A DNA stretch of 64,000 nt, from positions 134,257 to 198,256 of the forward strand of contig DGQF01000055.1 of the NCBI GenBank assembly GCA_002389675.1. The letters run 5' to 3'. Below the pieces are notes generated by a model. That model was not told the DNA's origin, did not search any database, and worked only from the letters and a program-made list of their open reading frames with translations. The position numbers and the translations under genes are program-made. Position 1 is the stretch's first letter. Each line of letters starts with the position of its first letter. This stretch comes from Gammaproteobacteria bacterium UBA4421. Lineage in GTDB: Bacteria; Pseudomonadota; Gammaproteobacteria; Pseudomonadales; Azotimanducaceae. Positions 33,553 to 43,281 of this stretch are shown here, in pieces.

Positions 33553-35538
33553 TTACTTAAACTCTACAATGGGTTGATCTACCATCAATGAGTCTCCCTG
33601 CTGCGCCATGATTTTTGCCACGACACCGTCTTCGTTGGCGCGCAGACTGTTTTCCATTTTCATCGCTTCTACGACCGCAAGCTCTTCACCCGCTTTGATC
33701 TCATCACCCTCTGCCACAGCAAGTTTGACCAATAAGCCGGGCATTGGAGATAACAAAAATTTCGACATGTCCTCGGGTATTTTCTCGATCATATACCCCA
33801 TCAAATGAGCGGCTTTGGGAGTGACGACCCGAAGTTCAGTTTCGGCGCCTCTGTAATAGGACCGAAAACCTGACTGATGTGGATCAAGCTGCAGGGTGAC
33901 CTGCAGTCCGTTGACGTCAGCCTCTATGACGCGCTCGCCGATGTGCCATGTCGTGCGGATGTCGTAACGTTGATGGTTGTGAGTGATCACATAAGCGTCG
34001 TTAGTTTGCTCAACACTCAGCTCAAACTGCGCTTGATTGGCAAGCACAACCCACGTGCTGACCGGCTGTTGTTCAAATCGATGCGTTTGACCGCTGATGC
34101 TGGCGGCACGGGTGTTGAGTTTGGTATGAACCACCGCTGCCAGTGCGGCAGGGATGAGTGGGTCAGCTTGCGGTACATCTGCAGCGTGGAACCCATCGGG
34201 ATATTCTTCTGCAATAAAGTTGGTGGTCAGCGCACCTGCACGAAATCGAGGATGCATGATCAACGCGTTTAGGAAGCTAATATTGTGGTTAACACCTCGA
34301 ATGTAGTAAGCATCTAAAGCGTCAGCCATACGGTCAATGGCTTGGTTGCGGTCCTCGCCGTAGGTCACTAACTTAGCGATCATTGGGTCGTAGTACATAG
34401 AGACTTCACTGCCTTCTTCTATGCCTGTATCCACGCGCACGGCGTCGGTTTCCCTTGGTGCTTTATATTTCACCAATCGTCCGATGGACGGTAAGAAATT
34501 ACGAAACGGATCTTCCGCGTAAACCCGTGTTTCCATGGCCCACCCGGTGAGTTTGATATCGTCCTGAGTGAGTGCCAGTGGCTCGTTGTTGGCGATATGG
34601 ATCATGTGCGCGACGAGATCTTGCCCCGTCACAAGTTCGGTGACGGGATGTTCAACTTGCAGGCGCGTATTCATTTCCAAGAAGTAAAAATTTTTGTTCG
34701 CGTCAACAATGAACTCAACAGTTCCTGCAGAACAGTAATCCACTGCTTTGGCCAGGGTGACCGCCTGTGCGCCCATGGCGTTGCGAGTTTTTTCGTCAAG
34801 AAAAGGGGATGGGGCTTCCTCGATGACTTTTTGGTGGCGGCGCTGTATTGAACATTCTCGCTCGCCCAAGAAAATTACGTTGCCCTGTTTGTCGGCTAAT
34901 ACCTGAATTTCGATGTGTCGAGGTTCTTCGATGAACTTTTCGGCAAACACGCGTTTGTCGCCGAAACTGGATTGAGCCTCATTGGAGGCTCGCTCGAAAC
35001 CGTCGCGGCATTCTGCGTCATTCCACACGACGCGCATTCCCTTTCCGCCGCCGCCAGCGCTGGCTTTGAGCATGACCGGGTAGCCAATATCTTGCGCAAT
35101 TTTTACGGCGTGTTCCACACCATCAATCACACCGGTATAACCAGGGATTGTGTTTACACCCGCCTCTTGTGCTAAAAGTTTGGAGGTGATCTTATCTCCC
35201 ATGCTGGTAATCGCTTTGGTTCCGGGGCCGATAAAACTGATGTTGTTGCGCTCCAGGGCCTCACAAAATTCGGCATTTTCCGATAAAAATCCGTAGCCCG
35301 GATGCACCGCCTCTGCGCCCGTATCCAAACACGCTTGAATAATACGGTCCATTCGCAGGTAGCTTTCCGCAGAAGCTGATCCGCCGATGTGTACGGCTTC
35401 ATCTGCCATGCGCACGTGCAGTGCCGAAGCATCAGCATCTGAGTAGACGGCAACAGTTTGAATGCCCATTTGACGGGCCGTTTTCATGACACGGCAAGCA
35501 ATTTCACCGCGGTTAGCAATAAGAATTTTCTTGAACAT
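33553..35538 (-). CDS. Propionyl/acyl-CoA carboxylase alpha subunit (biotin carboxylase plus biotin carrier)
   Basis: The 661-residue protein has a biotin carboxylase domain (FKKILIANRGEIACRVMKTA, the Gly-rich ATP loop KASAGGGGKGMR, FIEEPRHIEIQVL, and YFLEMNTRLQVEHPVTE) and a C-terminal biotinyl domain with VVEAMKMEN, where Lys 627 takes biotin. With the partner at 35566-37098 it would carboxylate propionyl-CoA to methylmalonyl-CoA. The mutase and epimerase next door support the propionyl assignment over acetyl- or methylcrotonyl-CoA. Confidence 0.92.
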   Translation of the reverse strand: MFKKILIANRGEIACRVMKTARQMGIQTVAVYSDADASALHVRMADEAVHIGGSASAESYLRMDRIIQACLDTGAEAVHPGYGFLSENAEFCEALERNNISFIGPGTKAITSMGDKITSKLLAQEAGVNTIPGYTGVIDGVEHAVKIAQDIGYPVMLKASAGGGGKGMRVVWNDAECRDGFERASNEAQSSFGDKRVFAEKFIEEPRHIEIQVLADKQGNVIFLGERECSIQRRHQKVIEEAPSPFLDEKTRNAMGAQAVTLAKAVDYCSAGTVEFIVDANKNFYFLEMNTRLQVEHPVTELVTGQDLVAHMIHIANNEPLALTQDDIKLTGWAMETRVYAEDPFRNFLPSIGRLVKYKAPRETDAVRVDTGIEEGSEVSMYYDPMIAKLVTYGEDRNQAIDRMADALDAYYIRGVNHNISFLNALIMHPRFRAGALTTNFIAEEYPDGFHAADVPQADPLIPAALAAVVHTKLNTRAASISGQTHRFEQQPVSTWVVLANQAQFELSVEQTNDAYVITHNHQRYDIRTTWHIGERVIEADVNGLQVTLQLDPHQSGFRSYYRGAETELRVVTPKAAHLMGYMIEKIPEDMSKFLLSPMPGLLVKLAVAEGDEIKAGEELAVVEAMKMENSLRANEDGVVAKIMAQQGDSLMVDQPIVEFK

Positions 35539-35565
35539 GGTTGTTATAGCCTTATGAATGGTCGC

Positions 35566-37098
35566 TCACAGTGGAATGTTGCCGTGCTTACGCCACGGGT
35601 TCTCGAGCTGTTTGTCCTTAAGCATTGCGAAGGAGCGACATACGCGTTCGCGTGTGTCAGCAGGTAGAATAATGTCGTCAATATAACCCCGACTGGCAGC
35701 GACGAAGGGGTTGGCAAAGAGTTCCTGGTATTCGTCGGTTCTTTTTTGGATGCCTTCACTGTCGCCTATTTCTTTTCGAAAGATAATTTCGACCGCGCCT
35801 TTGGCACCCATGACTGCAATTTCGGCGCTTGGCCATGCCAAATTGACGTCGCCGCGCAGGTGCTTAGACGCCATAACGTCGTAGGCACCACCATAAGCTT
35901 TGCGGGTGATCAGTGTGACTTTGGGCACCGTACATTCGGCATAGGCATACAGGAGTTTGGCGCCGTTTTTGATAATGCCGCCATATTCTTGGGCGGTGCC
36001 AGGCATAAATCCGGGGACGTCTACGAGGGTCAAAACAGGAATATTAAAGGCGTCACAGAAGCGCACAAAGCGCGCGCCCTTCTTTGAGGAATCAATGTCC
36101 AAGCAGCCGGCTAAAACCATGGGTTGGTTAGCGACCACACCCACGGTGCTGCCCTGAAGCCGGATAAAGCCGATGACAATATTTTTCGCATACTCGCTTT
36201 GAATCTCAAAAAAGTCGCCTTCGTCTGCGATTTTGGTGACGACCTCTTTGATGTCGTAAGGCTTGGTGGCATCGGCAGGCACCAGAGTGTTTAAGGAGGG
36301 CTCAGCGCGTGCAGCAAGGTCTGTGGTATCCCAGCGTGGTGGTTTTTCTCGGTTATTGGCAGGTAAAAAGTTGAAGAATTCGCGGGTACGGGCAATGGCT
36401 TCTATGTCATTTTGAAAAGATAGGTCGGCCACGCCTGATTTGCGGGTGTGTACGCTGGCACCGCCCAGCTCTTCGGGTGTGACGACCTCATGCGTTACGG
36501 TCTTGACAACGTCGGGTCCGGTTACAAACATATAGGCCGAGTCTTCAACCATAAAAATAAAATCTGTGATCGCGGGTGAGTAGACGGCGCCGCCGGCGCA
36601 CGGGCCCATGACCAATGACAATTGCGGTATTACGCCAGAGGCAAGCACGTTGCGCTGAAAAATCTCTGCGTAGCCACCAAGAGAGGCGACGCCTTCTTGT
36701 ATGCGGGCTCCTCCGGAGTCATTAAGTCCAATCAATGGTGCGCCAACTTTCATGGCTTGATCCATGACTTTGCATATTTTCTCCGCGTGTGCCTCAGAGA
36801 GTGCGCCGCCGAAAACGGTAAAGTCTTGGCTGAAAACAAAAACCAGACGTCCGTTGATGGTGCCATAGCCAGTGATCACCCCATCGCCGGGAATGCGCTG
36901 CGCTTCCATGCCGAAATCGTGTGATCGATGCTCAACAAACTTATCCCATTCTTCAAAGCTGCCCGCGTCGAGTAGGAGGTCAATACGTTCTCGCGCGGTT
37001 AATTTGCCTTTGGCGTGTTGCTGTTCGATGCGGCGTTCACCCCCGCCTAAGCGCGCAGCGTTTTCTCTTTCTTGAAGTTGAGTAATGTTCTTTTGCAT
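35566..37098 (-). CDS. pccB: Propionyl-CoA carboxylase beta subunit
   Basis: The 510-residue carboxyltransferase has the two crotonase-like halves: [21 protein letters not shown] and [16 protein letters not shown] in the N half, [17 protein letters not shown] residues ([13 protein letters not shown]), and [18 protein letters not shown] in the C half. Length and motifs match PccB. The start is ATG 37096-37098; the frame also holds a TTG at 37110. It is transcribed with the alpha subunit (27-nt gap). Confidence 0.92.
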   Translation of the reverse strand: MQKNITQLQERENAARLGGGERRIEQQHAKGKLTARERIDLLLDAGSFEEWDKFVEHRSHDFGMEAQRIPGDGVITGYGTINGRLVFVFSQDFTVFGGALSEAHAEKICKVMDQAMKVGAPLIGLNDSGGARIQEGVASLGGYAEIFQRNVLASGVIPQLSLVMGPCAGGAVYSPAITDFIFMVEDSAYMFVTGPDVVKTVTHEVVTPEELGGASVHTRKSGVADLSFQNDIEAIARTREFFNFLPANNREKPPRWDTTDLAARAEPSLNTLVPADATKPYDIKEVVTKIADEGDFFEIQSEYAKNIVIGFIRLQGSTVGVVANQPMVLAGCLDIDSSKKGARFVRFCDAFNIPVLTLVDVPGFMPGTAQEYGGIIKNGAKLLYAYAECTVPKVTLITRKAYGGAYDVMASKHLRGDVNLAWPSAEIAVMGAKGAVEIIFRKEIGDSEGIQKRTDEYQELFANPFVAASRGYIDDIILPADTRERVCRSFAMLKDKQLENPWRKHGNIPL

Positions 37099-37233
37099 AC
37101 GAATTCCCAAAATCGGACAGTGACGGCGGCGACGGATAATAACGGTAGCGGCGGCGCGGAGCCAGTTTTTGAGTTATTTCTTATCGGTCTCTCATCGCAT
37201 ATGCTTCGGGTTGAGTGGAACAAAGAGGGTGTG

Positions 37234-38409
37234 ATGGCAGAATTCAACGGCGCATTGTGTAAGGTACGGGTGCTGGATTTAACCGATGAGAGGGGGATTT
37301 ACGGCGCCAAGCTATTGGCAGATTTAGGTGCTGATGTGGTTCGGCCTGAACCGCCCGGCGGAGATCCGCTGCGGCAACGCGGGCCGCATGCCGAGCAGGC
37401 GGGTGCTGAAATGACGTCGCTTTGGTTTGCTTTTTTTGGCACTAATCGACGCTTTTTCACTTTGGATACCAATACACAAAGCGGTCTGCAACAACTCACT
37501 GAGCTGGCGCAAAATGCGCAAATTATATTGACCTGTGATCATGCGTTGGGCGTGGATCTGCTGGACTGGGAGACGTTGCAGGCGGCGAATAAATCCCAAG
37601 TGGTGATCAATACGTCTTCGTTTGGCTCAAAAGGGCCATGGAAGGATTTTTTGGCGCCTGATTTAGTGGCCGGGGCATTGGGTGGCGTGGCCGCAACAAC
37701 CGGTGATGTGGATACCCCGCCCCTCAAAGGCTTTGGCGAACTGAATTTTATGGTGTCGGGTATATACGGTGCTATTGCTGCACTTGCCGCGCTGTATGAT
37801 GCGCGGGAGCGGGGCGAAGGCCAACGTGCAGACATTTCAGTTCATGAAACGTTGGTTTCGTGCCTGGAACATGTGCTGATGTTCTATTGGTATTCCCAGC
37901 AGATGATGAGACCGGATAATGTGTTGCCGCGTCAGGGTGCGACCCATTGGTCGATGGCATACACGGTTATGAAGGGACAAAACGGCAGTATCATGGTTAC
38001 CCCGACACCTGATTTTGATAATCAGTTGGCTTGGTTGATTGAGGAAGATGCGCACGATGACTTGATTGATCCGATGTACATGGAACCCGAAAATTTGGGC
38101 TTACGTATCGAACGCACCATGACACTGTTAGCAAAATGGATCGCAGATAAAGACGTTGAACCCCTTTTCCATGAAGCTCAGCAGCGGCATTGCCCGTATG
38201 GACAAGTACTGCCGGTTGAGGCGGTCGCAGATAATCCCCAGTTGGCCGCCCGCCAATGGTATCAGCCTTATCGCGTTGGTGATATGAGCTTGCAGAGCCC
38301 GGGGGCACCGTATCATTTTTCTGAAACCCCTTGGTCTCTCGGGGTATTGGGTAGGCCTGGACAGGATACCCGTCAGATTCTAGAGGATATTAATTGGGGG
38401 CAAAGATAA
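37234..38409 (+). CDS. CaiB/BaiF-family CoA-transferase, first of a pair
   Basis: This family III CoA-transferase of about 391 residues has LLADLGADVVRPEPPGGDPLR, a SFGSKGPWKDFLAPDLVAGA block and GEGQRADISVHETLVSCLE. The position of the catalytic Asp in formyl-CoA transferase appears to be Glu (V-H-E), judged by eye. ATG 37234 is chosen because of GAGGGT just upstream; the open frame extends back into pccB. The gene ends in TAATG, overlapping the start of the second CoA-transferase, so the two are translationally coupled and may form a heteromer. Confidence 0.82.
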   Translation: MAEFNGALCKVRVLDLTDERGIYGAKLLADLGADVVRPEPPGGDPLRQRGPHAEQAGAEMTSLWFAFFGTNRRFFTLDTNTQSGLQQLTELAQNAQIILTCDHALGVDLLDWETLQAANKSQVVINTSSFGSKGPWKDFLAPDLVAGALGGVAATTGDVDTPPLKGFGELNFMVSGIYGAIAALAALYDARERGEGQRADISVHETLVSCLEHVLMFYWYSQQMMRPDNVLPRQGATHWSMAYTVMKGQNGSIMVTPTPDFDNQLAWLIEEDAHDDLIDPMYMEPENLGLRIERTMTLLAKWIADKDVEPLFHEAQQRHCPYGQVLPVEAVADNPQLAARQWYQPYRVGDMSLQSPGAPYHFSETPWSLGVLGRPGQDTRQILEDINWGQR

Positions 38410-39629
38410 TGTCTGAGAAGCGGCCGTTAGAGGGTCTGCGCGTATTGGATTTCAGCCATGTACTGGCGGGTCCGTTTGCCACCCGTGTGCTGGGAGATAT
38501 GGGCGCAGATGTGGTTAAAATTAATTCGGCCAGTCGAGCCGTTGGCGCAAACGATCCTACGCACCCGTATTACCTGATGTGGAACCGCAATAAGCGCGCG
38601 CTGGCGTTGGATATGGCTAATCCGGAAAGCCGACCGTTATGTCGAGCCTTGTGTGAGCAAGCAGATGTGGTAATTGATAATTTCTCTGTTGGTGTCCTGG
38701 ACCGCTGGGGAGTGGGTTATGACGCTGTGAGTGCGGTCAATCCCGGTGTCATTTATGTGCAAATGTCTGGTATGGGTGACGGCGGACCCTGGTCAAAATA
38801 TGTCACCTATGCGCCAACCATTCATGCGTTGGCAGGCTTGACGCATATGACAGGTGTGCCCGGTCGAGAAGATATTGGTATAGGTTTTTCCTATAACGAC
38901 CATCAGGCGGGTTTGCATGGTGCGTTTGCCATTCTAGCAGCCTTAGCTTCGCGGCAGACTAGTGGGCGGGGACAACGGGTTGATGTCTCGCAATTTGAAG
39001 TGGGTGTGAACTTTGCAGGCCCCTCGTTATTGGATTTCTTTGCCACAGGTACAAAAGCGCGGCCTTGCGGTAATGCGCTGCCCTATGACTTAGCTGCGCC
39101 GCATAATGTTTATCCGTGCCTTGCTGCAGAAAACCCAAGCGTTGCTGAGCAAAGGTGGATTGCCATTGCCTGCATGACGGATGAGCAGTGGGCATCACTG
39201 AAACGGTTGATGGGTAATCCGCAATGGAGTGAACAGGCCCAATTTGACGGCGTCGAAGATCGCGTTGCCGCAGCTGGCGAGATTGATGCACGAATTGCGC
39301 TGTGGACCAGCACACAAGAGGCATATGTGCTTATGAAGGCATGTCAGGATGCGGGTGTGCCTGCGGGTGTGGTTCAAGACGGCGTCGACCTTGCAGAACG
39401 AGATCCTCAATTGAAAGCGGTTAATTTTCTCGAAAAAATGGCGGATGTCAGTCCTGTCTTGGGACAAACTTGGGTAGACCATTTGCCAATTCACTTCAGT
39501 CGCACGCCGTGCAACGGCTATCGGCGGGTGCGCGAATTGGGTGAGGACAATGCGGCCGTGTTGGAAGATTGGCTGGGATTAAGCCCCTCGGAGATCGACG
39601 CGGCTGCGCAGCAGGGGGCCCTTAAGTAG
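38409..39629 (+). CDS. CaiB/BaiF-family CoA-transferase, second of a pair
   Basis: The 406-residue family III CoA-transferase has VLDFSHVLAGPFATRVLGDM, GADVVKINSASR, the YLMWNRNKRALALDM block, and GRGQRVDVSQFEVGVNFAG, again with Glu at the expected catalytic Asp position. Such enzymes move CoA between carboxylic acids, for example from succinyl-CoA to a new substrate. The two neighbours differ strongly, like the two-subunit CoA-transferases SmtA/SmtB or BbsE/BbsF. The substrate is unknown. Confidence 0.82.
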   Translation: MSEKRPLEGLRVLDFSHVLAGPFATRVLGDMGADVVKINSASRAVGANDPTHPYYLMWNRNKRALALDMANPESRPLCRALCEQADVVIDNFSVGVLDRWGVGYDAVSAVNPGVIYVQMSGMGDGGPWSKYVTYAPTIHALAGLTHMTGVPGREDIGIGFSYNDHQAGLHGAFAILAALASRQTSGRGQRVDVSQFEVGVNFAGPSLLDFFATGTKARPCGNALPYDLAAPHNVYPCLAAENPSVAEQRWIAIACMTDEQWASLKRLMGNPQWSEQAQFDGVEDRVAAAGEIDARIALWTSTQEAYVLMKACQDAGVPAGVVQDGVDLAERDPQLKAVNFLEKMADVSPVLGQTWVDHLPIHFSRTPCNGYRRVRELGEDNAAVLEDWLGLSPSEIDAAAQQGALK

Positions 39630-39656
39630 AGGGCCTGTGAGTGTAAATTGCGACGC

Positions 39657-40625
39657 TCATTTTGGGTGCTGGGCGTGTTGAAGGATCAACTCAACGGTTT
39701 CTTGTCCGTGGCTGTTTTGTAAGAAATGACCCGCATCAGCAATGGCGTCAAAGCTGGCATTCATTTGCGCGGCCCAACTGCGCCCCCACGTTTCATTGAA
39801 TATGTCATCTGTGCAACCCCAGATGAAGTGCACCGGCTTGTCCCAGTTCAGCAGAGTTTTATAATGTGAGGTTTGCACCGCGGCATTGCCGTTGCTGTAG
39901 CTATCTAGTGGAATAGACAGTGGAAAACGGCGCAAGCCGTTAAACGCTGAGTCGTCTAAAGATGTATACGGTGCGGCAAAGCCGCGGTAAATCGCAGCCG
40001 CTTTGCCGGTCAGTTCAGGCGCCTGACCGCTTTTTAGCGCGGGTAAAATGACTTCAGGCCCCGCCGCTTGAGCGCTGAGCACAAGTAACAGCGCAACGTC
40101 TGGTTTCTCGCGGCAAAAAAGCCCACCTTCGTGCCAATTTTTGTTCCACCGATGGATTGCCTGAGAGTACTCATACGCTGGATGGTGTAGCCAAGTATTC
40201 ATGATCACCAAGCGCTCAAAACGTTCGGGCATGGTTGCTGCTTGTGCCAACCCGATAGGCCCTCCCCAATCCTGGCAGACCAAAGTGATATCTTGGAGGT
40301 CTAAATCGGTGATCAGGCTGGTAAGGATTTCGGTATGGCGAGCGATTGTGTACCAATGAATATCTGTGGGTTTGTCTGATCGGCCGAACCCCATATGATC
40401 CGGCGCGATGCAGCGATAGCCAGCCTCTACCAACGCTGGAATCATGTCTCTGTACAGATAAGACCAGGTCGGCATGCCGTGAACGAGTAACATCACTGGA
40501 CCGTCTCTAGGGCCGGTATCGACGTAATGCATGCGTAGGTCCTGCCAATTGTGATACGTCGGCGGGTAAGGAAAGTCGTCGATTGTCTCGAAACTGCTGT
40601 CCGGAGAACGTGCAAATGCAGTCAT
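39657..40625 (-). CDS. Haloalkane dehalogenase-like alpha/beta hydrolase
   Basis: The protein of about 322 residues follows haloalkane dehalogenase (DhlA type) closely at the N-terminus: TAFARSPDSSFETIDDFPY, LLVHGMPTWSYLYRDMIP, IAPDHMGFGRSDKP and VCQDWGGPIG with nucleophile Asp 119 and halide-binding Trp 120. The usual HGEP is HGMP here. A late D-A-G-H supplies the catalytic His. It may be a true dehalogenase or a related hydrolase. The start is ATG 40623-40625, matching the N-terminus of DhlA; the frame is open to 40670. Confidence 0.78.
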   Translation of the reverse strand: MTAFARSPDSSFETIDDFPYPPTYHNWQDLRMHYVDTGPRDGPVMLLVHGMPTWSYLYRDMIPALVEAGYRCIAPDHMGFGRSDKPTDIHWYTIARHTEILTSLITDLDLQDITLVCQDWGGPIGLAQAATMPERFERLVIMNTWLHHPAYEYSQAIHRWNKNWHEGGLFCREKPDVALLLVLSAQAAGPEVILPALKSGQAPELTGKAAAIYRGFAAPYTSLDDSAFNGLRRFPLSIPLDSYSNGNAAVQTSHYKTLLNWDKPVHFIWGCTDDIFNETWGRSWAAQMNASFDAIADAGHFLQNSHGQETVELILQHAQHPK

Positions 40626-40734
40626 GTTTTTCGGGGTGATTGTAGTTTTTTGTAGGATAACATAACGCAACGCTCGATTATTGAGTGGGTTCTCATGCAG
40701 AATCAGGGTTTCATAAAATTATTTTGGGGGCTCC

Positions 40735-41853
40735 ATGAACTTCGAGTTTGGCGAAGAACAAAACCTTCTGCGTGATCAGGCGCGTGGCTTTTTAGCGGAT
40801 CATTGCTCGCCTGCGTTAGTGCGCAGGGTTTTAGATGGTGATGAATTGTATGCCGAGGATTTATGGCACAAGGTTGCGCAGATGGGATGGACGGCAACGG
40901 CGATTCCAGAAGAATATGGTGGGCTGGGATTGTCGTACCTCGAATTGGTTGTGATCGCTGAAGAATTGGGTCGTGCCTGCGCGCCCATTCCTTTTTCTTC
41001 CTCGGTTTATTTGGCCACCGAAGCACTGTTGCTGGCAGGCAATGCGGCGCAGAAAGAGCATTGGTTGCCTCAGCTTGCTGCCGGCGAAGCGATTGGCACG
41101 TTTGCTTATTCTGAGGGTAGCGGCCAGCCGAGTGCAGAACGACTAATCACCCAAGTAAGTTCCGGCAAAATGACGGGATCCAAGGCGGTGGTTGCGGATG
41201 CTGAGGTGTCTCAGCTGATGATAGTGGTTGCTAAAAGCGAGGTCGGTGACGGCGCCTCTCTCTACCTTGTGCCGACAGATCAAAGCGCTGTTCATCTCGA
41301 AACAGTGAAGACGGTAGATCCCACCCGAAACCACGCGAACGTGCGCTTTGATGAAGCCGACGCGCAGTTGCTCGGGCAAGAAGGCCAGGGCTGGACGTTG
41401 TTAACACAATTGTTGAACCGTGCAGCGGTACTGCTGGCTTGGGAGCAATTGGGTGCTGCAGATACGTGTTTGGAGATGGCTAAAAACTACGCCATGGGGC
41501 GTTATGCATTTGGCCGGCCGATTGCATCTTATCAGGCGATAAAACATAAGCTGGCGGATATGTATGTGAAAAACACGCTGGCTCGCTCCAATGCGTACTA
41601 TGGCGCGTGGGCGTTAAATACCAACGCAGTTGAATTGCCCTTGGCGGCAGCAACCGCCCGAGTAGGGAGCAGTCAGGCGCTCTATTTCGCCGCAAAAGAG
41701 AACATTCAGACCCACGGCGGGATGGGCTACACCTGGGAGTTTGATTGTCAGTTTTATTATCGTCGCGCGAAGATTTTAGCGCTGGTGATTGGTAGCGAGG
41801 GGGTATGGCAAGAGAAACTCATTCAAGCATCTGATGAGTTAGACGTGGCATAA
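40735..41853 (+). CDS. Acyl-CoA dehydrogenase, first of a pair
   Basis: The 372-residue FAD enzyme starts MNFEFGEEQNLLRDQARGFL, has WTATAIPEEYGGLGLSYLEL, the FAD-binding YAMGRYAFGRPIASYQAIKHKLADM and the late QTHGGMGYTWEFDCQFYYRRA. It lacks the E-G-T motif of medium-chain enzymes. It lies 33 nt before a second, quite different acyl-CoA dehydrogenase, the layout seen for heterotetrameric enzymes that act on steroid side chains. Confidence 0.9.
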   Translation: MNFEFGEEQNLLRDQARGFLADHCSPALVRRVLDGDELYAEDLWHKVAQMGWTATAIPEEYGGLGLSYLELVVIAEELGRACAPIPFSSSVYLATEALLLAGNAAQKEHWLPQLAAGEAIGTFAYSEGSGQPSAERLITQVSSGKMTGSKAVVADAEVSQLMIVVAKSEVGDGASLYLVPTDQSAVHLETVKTVDPTRNHANVRFDEADAQLLGQEGQGWTLLTQLLNRAAVLLAWEQLGAADTCLEMAKNYAMGRYAFGRPIASYQAIKHKLADMYVKNTLARSNAYYGAWALNTNAVELPLAAATARVGSSQALYFAAKENIQTHGGMGYTWEFDCQFYYRRAKILALVIGSEGVWQEKLIQASDELDVA

Positions 41854-41886
41854 CACCGAATTGTTGTAATAAGAGAGCATAAAGTT

Positions 41887-43101
41887 ATGGATTTTGAAGA
41901 TACAAAAGAAGAGTCGGCATTTCGCGAGCAGGCTCGCACGTGGTTGCAGGCTAACGCTCCAACTGAAGCCGAAATGTCTGGCATGGACACAATGGCTCGT
42001 GCCAAGTTTTGGCAAAAGCGAAAAGCAGAGGGTGGCTGGGCGTGCATTCGTTGGCCGAAAGCGTTTGGCGGGCGTGACGCCAGCGCAATTGAGCAGGTTA
42101 TTTTAAGCCAGGAAGAAGCCAAGGTGGCGGTGCCTGAGACCGGCGTGTTCAGTATTGGACAGGGTATGGCGGCTCCCACATTAATGACCTGGGCGGATGC
42201 CGAGGCGCAGGCCAACTTCATCCCGCGCTTGGCCAGTGGCGAAGATATATGGTGCCAACTCTTCAGCGAGCCGGCTGGGGGTTCTGACCTTGCCGCGCTG
42301 CGCACCAAGGCGGAGAAAGACGGCGATGACTGGATTATCAATGGCCAGAAAATATGGACCTCAGGGGCCCACTACTCCGATTTTGGCATTTTGGTTGTGC
42401 GTACGGATCCAACCGTACCTAAACATAAGGGCTTGTCTTATTTTTATTTGGACATGAAGAGCCCGGGGGTTGAAATTAAGCCGATTAGACAAATCTCTGG
42501 GGAATCGAATTTCAACGAGGTTTATTTTACCGATGTTCGTATTCCCGACAGCCAGCGTCTGGGTGATGTTGGCCAAGGTTGGCAGGTCTCGTTGACGACA
42601 TTGATGAATGAGCGTGCCAGCATCGGTGCGGGCGGTGGTGGAACTAAGTTTAGCAGTGTTAAAGCACTGGCAAAAACGGTCATGATTGACGGCAAGCCGG
42701 CGATTGAGGATAGCCATGTGAGGGCAAAGCTGGCCTCATGGTATGTTCAAGAGGCCGGGTTGAAATACACCAGTTATCGCACTTTGTCAGCGCTGTCGCG
42801 CGGTGCTGTGCCGGGTCCGGAAAATTCTATTGGTAAGTTGGTCGGAGCGGTGAAGTCGCAAGATATGGCCTCTTTTGCGATGGATTTACTTGAACAGGAA
42901 GGAGTTGTTCGCGATCGAGAAAAAGACGCAGCTTTCGCCGCGCTGTTTCAAGATACCTATATGGCCATTCCAGGACTGCGTATCGCTGGTGGAACAGATG
43001 AAATTATGGCCAATATTATCGCTGAGCGGGTATTGGGGTTACCCCAAGAGCCGCGCATGGATAAAGGTATTCCGTTCACCGAGGTGCCTACTGGCAGCTA
43101 G
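41887..43101 (+). CDS. Acyl-CoA dehydrogenase, second of a pair
   Basis: The 404-residue enzyme has WPKAFGGRDASAIEQVILSQE, WCQLFSEPAGGSDLAALRT, INGQKIWTSGAHYSDFGIL, and the C-terminal GLRIAGGTDEIMANIIAERVL. Where MCAD has the catalytic Glu (E-G-T), this protein has G-G-T, so it probably takes its base from elsewhere or from the partner subunit. It is cotranscribed with the gene at 40735. Confidence 0.9.
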   Translation: MDFEDTKEESAFREQARTWLQANAPTEAEMSGMDTMARAKFWQKRKAEGGWACIRWPKAFGGRDASAIEQVILSQEEAKVAVPETGVFSIGQGMAAPTLMTWADAEAQANFIPRLASGEDIWCQLFSEPAGGSDLAALRTKAEKDGDDWIINGQKIWTSGAHYSDFGILVVRTDPTVPKHKGLSYFYLDMKSPGVEIKPIRQISGESNFNEVYFTDVRIPDSQRLGDVGQGWQVSLTTLMNERASIGAGGGGTKFSSVKALAKTVMIDGKPAIEDSHVRAKLASWYVQEAGLKYTSYRTLSALSRGAVPGPENSIGKLVGAVKSQDMASFAMDLLEQEGVVRDREKDAAFAALFQDTYMAIPGLRIAGGTDEIMANIIAERVLGLPQEPRMDKGIPFTEVPTGS

Positions 43102-43281
43102 ATCCGTTTTGGCAAAATGCAGGTGTGCGGGAGTAAGCGTGCGATTACCCCGCGCATGCAGATCAGTCTGGCGGCGGTTGATGTTGTGCCAGAAGCACAG
43201 CGCTGTGGTTTTAACGTTTGCCTTGGTGTGGCATAGTTTGTGCGAGTTTAACAAGGCATTTTTGTTCGTCGAGACCCAGCG

